From JAVBMU01 sp031551755 (GTDB taxonomy: Bacteria > Actinomycetota > Actinomycetes > Actinomycetales > Cellulomonadaceae): a DNA stretch of 54,586 bases. The notes beneath the pieces are model-generated. The model was not told where the DNA came from. It did no database searches and saw only the letters and a program-made list of their open reading frames with translations. Positions 1-7,847 of the stretch are shown piece after piece. Location of the stretch: positions 1 through 54,586 of the forward strand of contig JAVBNE010000008.1 of the NCBI GenBank assembly GCA_031551755.1, written 5' to 3'. The stretch's first letter is position 1. Each line of letters begins with the position of its first letter. The position numbers and the translations under genes are program-made.

Positions 1-197
1 CGATGAACCGCACGGACGGCCCCGCTGGACGGACAGCGGAACGGGGGTGGGGGGGGGGCCGGCGCCCCCCCCCCCCCCCCGGCACCCCGGGGGAGGGGGG
101 TGGGAACCGGGGAGGGCCCCCGGGGCCCCACCCGGCCCGCCCCCCCCCCACCCCCGTTCCGCTGTCCGTCCAGCGGGGCCGTCCGTGCGGTTCATCG
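1..197. repeat. 59-bp perfect inverted repeat around a G/C-homopolymer core
   Basis: Bases 1-59 are exactly the reverse complement of 139-197; the 79-base spacer is almost pure G and C with long C and G runs. No coding potential is credible here: the open frames are low-complexity Pro/Gly/Arg. The repeat begins at base 1, so it may continue left or mark a contig end. A fold-back assembly artefact is as likely as a real cruciform. Between the repeat and the SDR gene (198-328) I see only the terminator at 276-310. Confidence 0.8.
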
Positions 198-275
198 GCG
201 CGGAAGTGCGCCCGGTGAGTGGTTAGGCCCGGCCGCAGGCACCCGTCTGCCACGGTTGTCGCCAGACAGACATGC

Positions 276-310
276 GACCGCGACCGAAGCCCTGGGCCTC
301 GGTCGCGGTC
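276..310 (-). terminator. Hairpin after the acyl-CoA operon
   Basis: Twelve-base perfect arms (276-287 and 299-310, GACCGCGACCGA and its complement) enclose an 11-base loop. It lies 18 bases beyond the stop of the last gene of the minus-strand operon. There is no clear U tract, as is common for terminators in high-GC actinobacteria. Confidence 0.6.
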
Positions 311-328
311 TGATGCGGATGCAGGTGG

Positions 329-1081
329 CTACACGCGGTCGAAGAGCTGGAAGTATGTGCTCGCCCCACCGTCGATGAGCAAGTTGGCGCCATTGATGTT
401 CTTGGCGTCGTCGCGCAGGAGGAACGTGGCGAGCGCCCCGATCTCCTGCGGCGCGACGATCTGGGCGGTGGGGACCTTGCGCGGGACCTGTTCCCGGACG
501 GCATCGATGACCATGGGGGTGTCCACCACACCGGGGCAGATCGCGTTCACCGTCACACCCGTGCCCCACAGGTCGATCACCAGCGACCGCGTCAGATTCG
601 ACAACCCACCCTTGGACGCTGCGTACCCCGGGTAGATGTAGCCGGTGACACCAGCCATGGACGAGATGTTGATGATCCGGCCCCAGCCGCGTTCGACCAT
701 GCCCGGGGTGAACTGGTGAATAACCCGGAACGGGCCGATGAGGTTGACGTCGACGATCCGGCCGAAGGAGTCGTCGTCGTGGTCGGCCAGCATCTTGCGG
801 TCCAGGATCCCGGCGGCGTTGACCACGGCCTCGACCGGGCCGACCTCGGCGCGGACGGCGTCGGCCAAGGCGTGCACCGCATCGGGGTCCGTGACATCGG
901 CGGCGAAGGCATACGCCGTCCCGCCGAGTTCGCCGACTGCATCGGCCGCTGCCTTCGCGGCTGCTTCGGTCAGGTCGACGCAGACGACAGTGTGCCCGGC
1001 CTGCGCGAGCCTGGCGTTAATGCCACGGCACATGCCACCACCCGCTCCGGTGACCACGACCGTGCGTGGCTGCTCTTTCAT
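329..1081 (-). CDS. SDR-family NAD(P)-dependent oxidoreductase
   Basis: Classical short-chain dehydrogenase/reductase of 250 residues, full length for the family. Visible landmarks are the nucleotide-binding segment TGAGGGMCRG (11-20), NAAG (88-91), Ser140 and the catalytic YAASK (Tyr153, Lys157). One oddity: the last glycine of the TGxxxGxG motif is cysteine (Cys18). Last gene of the acyl-CoA operon, 36 bases after the dehydrogenase gene, with a strong ribosome site (GAGGAGG). It probably oxidises a hydroxyacyl-CoA or alcohol intermediate of the same pathway; the substrate cannot be read from sequence. Confidence 0.9.
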   Translation of the reverse strand: MKEQPRTVVVTGAGGGMCRGINARLAQAGHTVVCVDLTEAAAKAAADAVGELGGTAYAFAADVTDPDAVHALADAVRAEVGPVEAVVNAAGILDRKMLADHDDDSFGRIVDVNLIGPFRVIHQFTPGMVERGWGRIINISSMAGVTGYIYPGYAASKGGLSNLTRSLVIDLWGTGVTVNAICPGVVDTPMVIDAVREQVPRKVPTAQIVAPQEIGALATFLLRDDAKNINGANLLIDGGASTYFQLFDRV

Positions 1082-1117
1082 CGGTTCCTCCTCATATCTT
1101 CGGTTGCTGAACCCGGC

Positions 1118-2296
1118 TCAGTAGGAGCGCGGCAGATCGAGGTAGCGCTCGGCGATGAAGTTGCGCGTCATCTCGTCTGTGAACGGCGCGAAGGTATACA
1201 GCCGGGCATCGCGGAAGTACCGCTGCATCGGGTGCTCGCGGCTCATCCCGATTCCGCCCAGGACGCGCATCCCGGTATCGGTGACCGCGGTGGCGGCGTC
1301 GGAAGCGGCGACCTTCGCCATGGCGGACAGCACGGTGGCGTCCTGGCCCGCGTCAGCTGCGGCCGTGGCCCTGGCCAGCAACAACCGGGCTGACTCGGTC
1401 GCGATGGCACCATCCACGAGCTTGTGCTGGAGAGCCTGGAAGGCGCCGATGGGCCGACCGAAGGCTTCACGTTCGGTCGCGTAGCGCACCGCAGACTCCA
1501 GGGCGCCACGCGCGATCCCGATGGCGACCGCAGCGGCGTTGAGGCGCTCGCCGTTCAACGTGCTGATCACCTGCCGGAACCCGGCTCCGGCCTCCCCGAG
1601 GACGTCGGTGGTGGTCACGAACACGTCCTCCAGGGTGATCTCACAGGTGGAGAGCCCGTGGATCGCGACCGTGTCGAGTTCGCGGACGGTGACGCCGGTC
1701 GCGGTTCGGGGAACGAGGAAGGTGGTGATGCCCTCGACCGCGCTCTTGGTCTCGTTCGCGGGCGTGGTTCGCGCCAGGACGATGAGGTAGGAGGCGTCGG
1801 TCGCTCCGGAGATCCATAACTTCGCCCCGGTCAGGCGCCACCCGCCGTCGACCGGGGTGGCCCGCGTGCGCATCGCCCGCAGTACGTCGGTGCCGCCGTC
1901 GGGTTCGGTCAGTGCGAACGAGACGATCGATTCGCCGTTGCACAGCGGCTCGAGCACCCGGTCCTGCTGATCCGGGGTGCCGTGCCGGGTGAGGAGGCCC
2001 ACCGCCATGTACTGCACGACGAAGGCGACGGCCATGGAGGTGGCGGTGGCGCCGAGTTCCTCAAGCACCACGGCCTGGCTGCGGTGCTCGGCGGCGGTGC
2101 CGTCCCGGTCCGCTTCGAGCTGAACGAGTCCGGAGGTCGCGAGAGCTTTGAACAGCTCATGGTCGAAGGCTTCGCGCTCGTCGTGGTCGCGCACGCGCTC
2201 GGGCGGGGACATGTCCGCCACGACATCGCGGACCAGTGCCCGTAGGGCCTGGCGGTCCTCGTCGTCAACGAAGGACGTGGCAGGGGTGGTGAACAT
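1118..2296 (-). CDS. Acyl-CoA dehydrogenase, isovaleryl/long-chain type active site
   Basis: FAD-dependent acyl-CoA dehydrogenase of 392 residues introducing the alpha-beta double bond. The FAD/substrate motif FALTEPDGGTD lies near 127-136 and YATEREAFGRPIG near 272-284. The usual C-terminal catalytic glutamate (the E of EGT) is replaced by proline (Pro371 in FAPFTDE). Glu250 in LNGERLNAAA aligns with the helix-G glutamate that serves as base in isovaleryl-CoA and long-chain dehydrogenases (human IVD LDLERL). I infer an active enzyme of that type rather than a dead one. SD GGAGG precedes the ATG. Fits branched-chain acyl-CoA oxidation with its operon partners. Confidence 0.9.
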   Translation of the reverse strand: MFTTPATSFVDDEDRQALRALVRDVVADMSPPERVRDHDEREAFDHELFKALATSGLVQLEADRDGTAAEHRSQAVVLEELGATATSMAVAFVVQYMAVGLLTRHGTPDQQDRVLEPLCNGESIVSFALTEPDGGTDVLRAMRTRATPVDGGWRLTGAKLWISGATDASYLIVLARTTPANETKSAVEGITTFLVPRTATGVTVRELDTVAIHGLSTCEITLEDVFVTTTDVLGEAGAGFRQVISTLNGERLNAAAVAIGIARGALESAVRYATEREAFGRPIGAFQALQHKLVDGAIATESARLLLARATAAADAGQDATVLSAMAKVAASDAATAVTDTGMRVLGGIGMSREHPMQRYFRDARLYTFAPFTDEMTRNFIAERYLDLPRSY

Positions 2297-2320
2297 CGCG
2301 TCGTGCCTCCGGTGTGTAGG

Positions 2321-2776
2321 TCAGGTGGTTTCGGGTCGGCGCTTCATCAGGGCGGTCCGGCGGACCCTGCAGACCAGCTCGTCACGCTGGTTCAGAGCAC
2401 GGTGTTCGATACCGACGATGCCAGCCTCCGGGCGTGAGTTCGAGAGGCGCTTGTCCAGCGCCTCGGTCTCGATTCGCAGGGTGTCACCGATGAAGACCGG
2501 CTTGGGGAACTCGATCTCCCGGAAGCCGAGGTTGCCGAGCGTGGTGCCCAAGGTGGTGTCCTGGACGGGGATGCCGGTGGCGAGTCCGAGCGTGAAGATG
2601 CTGTTGACGATCCGCTTGCCGTACATGCTCGTGGCCGCGAACTCCTCATCGAGGTGCAGCGGCTGGACGTTCATCGTCAGCGTGCTGAACAGCAGATTGT
2701 CGGTCTCGGTGACGGTTCTCGTGACCTGGTGGCACAGCACCTTCCCGATCTCGAAGTCCTCGTAGTACATGGTCAT
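2321..2776 (-). CDS. MaoC-family enoyl-CoA hydratase
   Basis: Hot-dog fold MaoC hydratase, 151 residues, resembling the hydratase beside the CitE-like lyase in the mycobacterial leucine locus (Rv2499c). The R-hydratase motif normally reads GDxNPLH; here it is TMNVQPLHLD with Asn36 where the catalytic Asp is expected and His41 kept. TMNxxxLH is, from memory, usual in this subfamily. It would hydrate a branched or dicarboxylic enoyl-CoA. The ATG overlaps the lyase stop by four bases (ATGA), so translation is probably coupled. A second ATG lies two codons in. Confidence 0.85.
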   Translation of the reverse strand: MTMYYEDFEIGKVLCHQVTRTVTETDNLLFSTLTMNVQPLHLDEEFAATSMYGKRIVNSIFTLGLATGIPVQDTTLGTTLGNLGFREIEFPKPVFIGDTLRIETEALDKRLSNSRPEAGIVGIEHRALNQRDELVCRVRRTALMKRRPETT

Positions 2777-3675
2777 GGGTGCTCCTTCGGTTCGTCCCGG
2801 TCAGCCGCGTCGGGACCGGCATCGCGCAGCATCGCGCGGGCGTGTTCGGCGTGGGCGAGGTCGATGTGCTCGCCGTCGAAGGCCACCGCGCCATGCCCCT
2901 CGGCGACGGCGGCGTCGAAGGCGGCCACCAGCCTGCGGTAGTAGCCGGCTAGTTCGGGGCTGAGCCCATAGGCGGTGTTGACGACGGCGGCGTGGGTGGG
3001 GTGGATGATGACCTGTCCGCGGTATCCCAGGGCGGCGTTGGCCTCGGCGAAGGCACGCAGTCCAGCGATATCGGCGACGTTCTGCCAGAGGCCGAGTACG
3101 ACCATCCGCAGTCCGGCGGCTCGGGCCGCGAGGACGAGTCGGCTGCGCAGGTACAGCGTCTCGCTTCCTTCCGGGCTCCAGCGGAATCCCACACTGCGCG
3201 CGATGTCGGCGTCCTTCGCGGCGGCGGCCATGAGTCCGCCAACCCGCGGTCCCGCGAGGATCTGTGCGACGTTCTCGATCGCGGCGGCGGTTTCGAAGGA
3301 GGGAATTACTTCGATCGTGCCGCGCGGGGTGCCGTTGGCCAATTCGGCGGCGGCGATGACCGCGTCGAATGCCACGACGTCGTCCCGGTTCGTGAGCATC
3401 GGCAGCAGATAGGCGTCCAGTCCGGCGACCGCGGTGGCGTGCAGATCCTCAAAGAAGTGCGGGGTGAGCAGGCCGTTGGGCCGGATGAGGATCGTCTTGG
3501 GTCCGTGGTGGCCGGCGATGGCGTCCCGGGCGTTGGCGCGCGCGACCTCCTTTTGCCCCTCGGGGACCGCATCCTCCAGATCGATGATCACCGCGTCCGC
3601 GGCCGAGGCCAGCGCCTTGGGAATCCAGTCCGCCTTGTGGCCTGGGACGAACAACAGGGAGCGTTGGGCGCGCAT
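2773..3675 (-). CDS. CitE-like beta-hydroxyacyl-CoA lyase
   Basis: HpcH/HpaI-CitE family, 300 residues, no ACP-lyase partner subunits nearby. Seen are SLLFVPG (6-12), DLEDAVP (32-38), Arg65 in RPNG, Glu128 in the FETA segment and Asp155, the latter two matching Mg2+ ligands of the family. The mycobacterial homologue Rv2498c cleaves beta-hydroxyacyl-CoAs such as 3-hydroxy-3-methylglutaryl-CoA and citramalyl-CoA, in leucine and itaconate breakdown. Here it sits between the biotin carboxylase (4-base gap) and the hydratase (overlap), consistent with the final C-C cleavage of this pathway. Confidence 0.85.
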   Translation of the reverse strand: MRAQRSLLFVPGHKADWIPKALASAADAVIIDLEDAVPEGQKEVARANARDAIAGHHGPKTILIRPNGLLTPHFFEDLHATAVAGLDAYLLPMLTNRDDVVAFDAVIAAAELANGTPRGTIEVIPSFETAAAIENVAQILAGPRVGGLMAAAAKDADIARSVGFRWSPEGSETLYLRSRLVLAARAAGLRMVVLGLWQNVADIAGLRAFAEANAALGYRGQVIIHPTHAAVVNTAYGLSPELAGYYRRLVAAFDAAVAEGHGAVAFDGEHIDLAHAEHARAMLRDAGPDAADRDEPKEHP

Positions 3676-3679
3676 GGCC

Positions 3680-5422
3680 TCACGACTCCTTGACGTAGGT
3701 GGCGAGGGAGGTGCCCGCGGCGACCGCGTCGCCGAGGGCGACCGGGACGTCGGCGATCGTGCCGTCGTGCGGCGCAGCGATCGGGTTCTCCATCTTCATC
3801 GCCTCCAGCACGAACAACTGCTCGCCGGCGCTCACCTGCTGGCCTGCCGCGACGTTGACGCTGATGATCGTGCCCTGCATCGGGGCGGTGACCACGCCGT
3901 CGAGGACCCCCGTGCGGCTGCGTCGACGGGTCGTGCGCGCCCGGGCGTCGCTGGGCTCGACTCGTTCGGCGGGTGCGGCGGTGACCGTCGAAGACGGGAG
4001 TCCCTCGGCGAAGAACGGGATGCGGTAGTACCGGCCGAGGACATCGACCTCGGAACGCCGCGCATCGTTGCCGACATCCGCGAGTACGACGGAATTCTCC
4101 AGCCAGTTCGTGTTGATCTTCGCCTCTTGGAAGTCGGCGGTCTGCACGATCTGAACGATCGCGCTGGCGGTGCTGGGAACCCCGTCGATCCGCAGCCGGG
4201 CGAGGCCCGCGACGAGTCCGTCGATCGCGCGCTGGCGGTCAGGTGCCCAGGCGATCAGCTTGCCTACGAGTGAATCGTAGTTCGGCAGGACCCGGTCGCC
4301 CGACTGGTAACCCGCGTCCCACCGCAGGTCGTCGCTTTGGGGGGCGACCAAGAGGTCGATCAGCCCGGGGGAGGGCCGGAACACACCACCCTCGAAGGCT
4401 TCGGCGTTGATCCGAGCCTCGATCGCGACCCCGGTGGTCGTCGCGGAGGAGGCCTGCGCGGAGAGGGGTTCACCGGCCGCGACCCGCAACTGCTCGGCGA
4501 CGATGTCGATACCCGTGACCAGCTCGGTGACCGGGTGCTCGACCTGGATGCGGGTGTTCATCTCGAGGAAGTAGAAGTTCTCGCCGTCGAGCAGGAACTC
4601 CACAGTGCCCGCACCGGTGTAACCAACGTGGCGTGCGAGGCGGACGGCGGCGTCCGCCATCGCGGCGCGGGTGGTATCGCTGAGGCCCGGTGCGGGGGCC
4701 TCCTCGATGAGCTTCTGGTGGCGCCGCTGCACGGAGCAGTCCCGGTCGCCGAGCGCGACGATTGCGCCGTGGACGTCACCCAGAATCTGTACCTCGACAT
4801 GCCGGGCGTCGGGCAGGTACCGCTCGACGTAGACCGAACCGTTGCCGAACGCGCCGGTGGCCTCGCGTACGGCTGCGGCGAATGCTTCCGCGACTGAGGC
4901 TTCGTCCGGGACTTGGCGCATCCCGCGCCCGCCTCCGCCGTAGGCTGCCTTGATCAGGAGCGGGTAGCCGTGGTCGGCACCGAACCGTGCGACCGTGGCG
5001 GCGTCGGGGACCGCCTTGGTCGAGCCCGGGGCGAGTGGCACCCCGGCGGCGACCGCTGCCGCCCGCGCGGCCACCTTCTCGCCCATCGCACGGATCGCCT
5101 CGGGAGAAGGGCCGACGAACACCAGGCCGGCGTCCTCGACTGCCTGAGCAAATTCCGCGTTTTCGGCGAGGAAGCCGTATCCGGGATGGACGGCCTCGCT
5201 GCCGCTGCGCAGGGCCGCCGACACGACCGCGGCGATGTCGAGGTAATCGTCCCGGGCGGCATCCGAACCGAGACCGATGGCCTCGTCGGCGAGTCGCGCA
5301 TGCAGGGAGTCGGCATCGGGCTCGGTGTAGACGGCCACCGTGCGGATGCCCATCGCGCGCGCGGTGCGCATCACGCGTACGGCGATCTCGCCGCGGTTGG
5401 CCACGAGGATCTTGGTGAACAT
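3680..5422 (-). CDS. accA1: Acyl-CoA carboxylase alpha chain (biotin carboxylase + BCCP)
   Basis: Biotin-dependent carboxylase subunit, 580 residues. Order: biotin carboxylase N-domain opening MFTKILVANRGEIAVRV, ATP-grasp with GGGGRGM and the LEMNTRIQVEHPVTE segment, C-domain, linker, and a biotinyl domain with EAMKMENP (biotinylated Lys543, 37 residues from the end). The conserved start is at 5422; an in-frame ATG at 5476 overlaps the upstream stop and would add 18 unconserved residues. In methylcrotonyl-, geranyl- or propionyl-type carboxylases a carboxyltransferase beta chain is normally adjacent; none is present in this operon. AccA1-like by context, exact substrate unknown. Confidence 0.9.
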   Translation of the reverse strand: MFTKILVANRGEIAVRVMRTARAMGIRTVAVYTEPDADSLHARLADEAIGLGSDAARDDYLDIAAVVSAALRSGSEAVHPGYGFLAENAEFAQAVEDAGLVFVGPSPEAIRAMGEKVAARAAAVAAGVPLAPGSTKAVPDAATVARFGADHGYPLLIKAAYGGGGRGMRQVPDEASVAEAFAAAVREATGAFGNGSVYVERYLPDARHVEVQILGDVHGAIVALGDRDCSVQRRHQKLIEEAPAPGLSDTTRAAMADAAVRLARHVGYTGAGTVEFLLDGENFYFLEMNTRIQVEHPVTELVTGIDIVAEQLRVAAGEPLSAQASSATTTGVAIEARINAEAFEGGVFRPSPGLIDLLVAPQSDDLRWDAGYQSGDRVLPNYDSLVGKLIAWAPDRQRAIDGLVAGLARLRIDGVPSTASAIVQIVQTADFQEAKINTNWLENSVVLADVGNDARRSEVDVLGRYYRIPFFAEGLPSSTVTAAPAERVEPSDARARTTRRRSRTGVLDGVVTAPMQGTIISVNVAAGQQVSAGEQLFVLEAMKMENPIAAPHDGTIADVPVALGDAVAAGTSLATYVKES

Positions 5423-5472
5423 GAGCTCGCTCTCATCGTTGGTGGTCGATCCGGACAAGGGCAAAGTCGGCA

Positions 5473-7014
5473 TCATCGCCAGCCCAGCGTGTCTTTCAGT
5501 CTCGCCTTGACCAGCTTCCCGGCGCCGGAACGGGGGATTTTCTCGGCTTCAAGAAAGGCCCACTTCTTCGGAATCTTGAAGCCGGCGATGTGCTGGCGCA
5601 GGAAGCTGACGAGCTCGGCCTCGGTCGCGGTGGCGCCTTCGCGCAGTGACACGACCGCGCGGACTTCTTCGCCCCAGGTCGGGTCCGCGACACCGACGAC
5701 GGCTGCTTCGAGGACGGCTGGGTGCAGGTAGAGCGCCTGTTCCACCTCGACGCAGTAGACGTTCTCGCCCCCGGACTTGATCAACTCCTTCATGCGGTCG
5801 CGGAAAAAGTAGTACCCGCGCTCGTCGCGGACAGCCAGGTCTCCGGTGTGTAGCCAGCCGCCACGCATCGTCTCCGCGGTTGCCCTCGGATGCCCGTAGT
5901 AGCCACTCATGACACTGGGGCCGCGCACGACGATCTCGCCGAGTTCACCGGGCTTGGCGATCTGGTCGGGGTCCTCGAAGCTCATGACTCGCGATTCCAC
6001 AAAGGTGTACTCCTGGCCGATGGAACCGTCGACGGCGGGGTCGAGGATGTCCTCGTGCAGCAGCCGGGTCACCATCGGGCCGGCCTCGGACAACCCGTAG
6101 CGGAAGTACAGCCGCGCGTGGGGCATGGCGGCGCAGAACCGCTCTTTGTCCGGCATGCGGAGCAGACCCGCCCCGGTATGCAGTGCGCGGAACGAGTTCT
6201 GGACGTCCGGATCCTCGAATGCGCCGGTCTGGAGTAGGCCGCGCATCATATTCGGGATCATGAAGGTGTTGGTGGCCTTCTCCCGGCCCACGGTCTCGAC
6301 AAAGGTCTCGGAGTTGAACTTCTCGAGCAGGATGGTGGTCTTCCCCGACATGAAATGGGTTACCAGCCAGGTCAGCAGCCCGGCTGAGTGGAACATCGGC
6401 GTGGACATCAGGCCGCGTTCGGCGGGAAGCGCCCCGATCATGCAGTCCATGCGCTCGTTGATCGCATTCGCAGTCGCGGCAGCGTGGGAGATTACGACGG
6501 CCTTGGAGAAGCCGGTGCTGCCGCCTGTGTAGATCAGGCACAGCCCGTCCTCGGGTCGCGCCCAGTCTTCAACCTCAGCGGAGCCGGCCCGCAAAGCGTC
6601 GACCTCGCCCTGCCGGACGACCCGTGGCGGTTTGTGGGTGTCGCTCTTTGCGGAGAGGATATCGAGGGCATTTGCCAGTAGGGGCTCGTGGGTCTCCTCG
6701 ACGATGACCAAGCTCGCTTTGCTCTCTTCGATGCCCTGGGCGAGTTCGGCCGCAGCCCATCTCCAGTTGTATGCGCCGTAAAGGGCTCCGGTCAGTCCCA
6801 CGCCGAGGAAGACCTCGGCATTGAAGACCGAGTTGCCTGCGAGCACCCCGACGGTGCCGCCGGGCTGAATCCCGGCGGCGCGCAGTCCCTTGGCCAGCCG
6901 TGCAGCTCGTTCGCGGGCCTCCCCGAATGAGACGCGTCCATCTGCGCCGACGAACGCCTCGCGCGCAGGGTGGCGGCCGGCGCTGAGGCGGATCCAGTCC
7001 CCAAGAGTTCGCAT
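5473..7014 (-). CDS. Acyl-CoA synthetase (AMP-forming)
   Basis: ANL-superfamily adenylating enzyme, 513 residues, full length. Core motifs in order: phosphate loop YTGGSTGFSKA, YGLSEA, GWLHTGDL, hinge region RMKELIKSGGENV and the C-terminal PRSGAGKL with the adenylation lysine. It activates a carboxylic acid to its CoA ester as entry to the pathway. First gene of the operon; SD GGAGAG. The palindromic operator lies 17-38 bases upstream of the ATG. Positionally comparable to mycobacterial fadD35 near the leucine genes, but chain length cannot be assigned. Confidence 0.9.
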   Translation of the reverse strand: MRTLGDWIRLSAGRHPAREAFVGADGRVSFGEARERAARLAKGLRAAGIQPGGTVGVLAGNSVFNAEVFLGVGLTGALYGAYNWRWAAAELAQGIEESKASLVIVEETHEPLLANALDILSAKSDTHKPPRVVRQGEVDALRAGSAEVEDWARPEDGLCLIYTGGSTGFSKAVVISHAAATANAINERMDCMIGALPAERGLMSTPMFHSAGLLTWLVTHFMSGKTTILLEKFNSETFVETVGREKATNTFMIPNMMRGLLQTGAFEDPDVQNSFRALHTGAGLLRMPDKERFCAAMPHARLYFRYGLSEAGPMVTRLLHEDILDPAVDGSIGQEYTFVESRVMSFEDPDQIAKPGELGEIVVRGPSVMSGYYGHPRATAETMRGGWLHTGDLAVRDERGYYFFRDRMKELIKSGGENVYCVEVEQALYLHPAVLEAAVVGVADPTWGEEVRAVVSLREGATATEAELVSFLRQHIAGFKIPKKWAFLEAEKIPRSGAGKLVKARLKDTLGWR

Positions 7015-7030
7015 CTTCGCTCTCCATGGT

Positions 7031-7052
7031 CTAACTAGCGTACGCTTGTTAG
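7031..7052. promoter_or_regulatory. Palindromic operator of the acyl-CoA operon
   Basis: A 22-base near-perfect palindrome (CTAAC, AGCGTACGCT core, GTTAG; only the bases flanking the core break symmetry). It sits between the TetR gene and the acyl-CoA synthetase start, as a TetR operator should. Its right 18 bases (7035-7052) match the two sites at 8967-8984 and 9022-9039 at 15 of 18 positions. Confidence 0.7.
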
Positions 7053-7117
7053 TTAGAACCTAGCGCTAATGCTCCTGGGACACAAGACCGTTGGGAGAAC
7101 GCGCGGAGGTCGCCGGA

Positions 7118-7762
7118 TCAGGCGAATTGGGTTGCGAGGGCGCCCAGCGTCTTGTCCACTCGTGCGTCGGCGTTCGGGATGGTCAGACTGCGCAGGACAA
7201 TCTTCGTGTGGTCCCCGACGATCTCGTTGAGGCCCAGTCCACCGTCAGGCCGGTACCAGCCAGCGAGGTGGGTTCCGATGGCGACGACGCTGAACGCGTG
7301 CAACCGCACGTTGAGCAGCCCCGAGGTGTCTCCACCACAGGCATCGACGATGTGCTGCTCGATACGTTCGCGATAGTCCTTGCGTTTGGTGGTGATCTCG
7401 GCGCGCGCGTCATCGCGAAGCGAACGTAGCTCCGTGTTCCCGATGAACACCTGCTGCGCATGCTCGGCGTGGAACCGCATGTGGTTGGCGGTGAATGCGA
7501 TGAGCCGGTCCACCGGATCTGTCACATCCGCCAGCGCCGCGTCGGCGAGGGCATTGAGCTCGTCCATCGTTCCGCCCATCACCGACAGCAACAGTTCTTC
7601 CTTGCCGCTGATGTGGTTGTACAGGCTGCCGACCTTGATGCCTACCTCGGCGGCGATCTGGCGCAGGCTCGTCGCTTCGTAGCCATGGGCCGCGAAGAGT
7701 TTCGCAGCCTCCCGGTGGATCGCTTCAGCTGTCTCCTGCCCTGCGGCGGTCATTCCAACCAT
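7118..7762 (-). CDS. TetR-family transcriptional regulator
   Basis: 214 residues with an N-terminal TetR helix-turn-helix (AKLFAAHGYEATSLRQIA followed by VGSLYNHISGKEELL) and a variable all-helical ligand domain. Start at 7762 is supported by SD AAGGAGAACC; an alternative ATG is three codons in. It lies between two targets carrying related operators, the acyl-CoA operon (7031-7052) and the old-yellow-enzyme/cupin promoters. An acyl-CoA or its acid is the likely inducer, by analogy with TetR proteins of mycobacterial branched-chain catabolism. Confidence 0.9.
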   Translation of the reverse strand: MVGMTAAGQETAEAIHREAAKLFAAHGYEATSLRQIAAEVGIKVGSLYNHISGKEELLLSVMGGTMDELNALADAALADVTDPVDRLIAFTANHMRFHAEHAQQVFIGNTELRSLRDDARAEITTKRKDYRERIEQHIVDACGGDTSGLLNVRLHAFSVVAIGTHLAGWYRPDGGLGLNEIVGDHTKIVLRSLTIPNADARVDKTLGALATQFA

Positions 7763-7847
7763 GGTTCTCCTTGTCGCGCCTTCTCATGGGTGTCGGAATG
7801 AACGTCCGACCTCGTCCGGGCCAGGCGTACGGTCATACCGATCACGG

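Noticed and set aside
1..197. Linear-chromosome telomere
   Set aside because: No series of short palindromes or known telomere sequence; one long repeat with homopolymers fits an artefact better.
198..635. Long open frames on both strands around the SDR gene and repeat
   Set aside because: Shadow frames of high-GC coding DNA: low-complexity Arg/Pro/Gly, no start signals, antisense to a well-supported gene.
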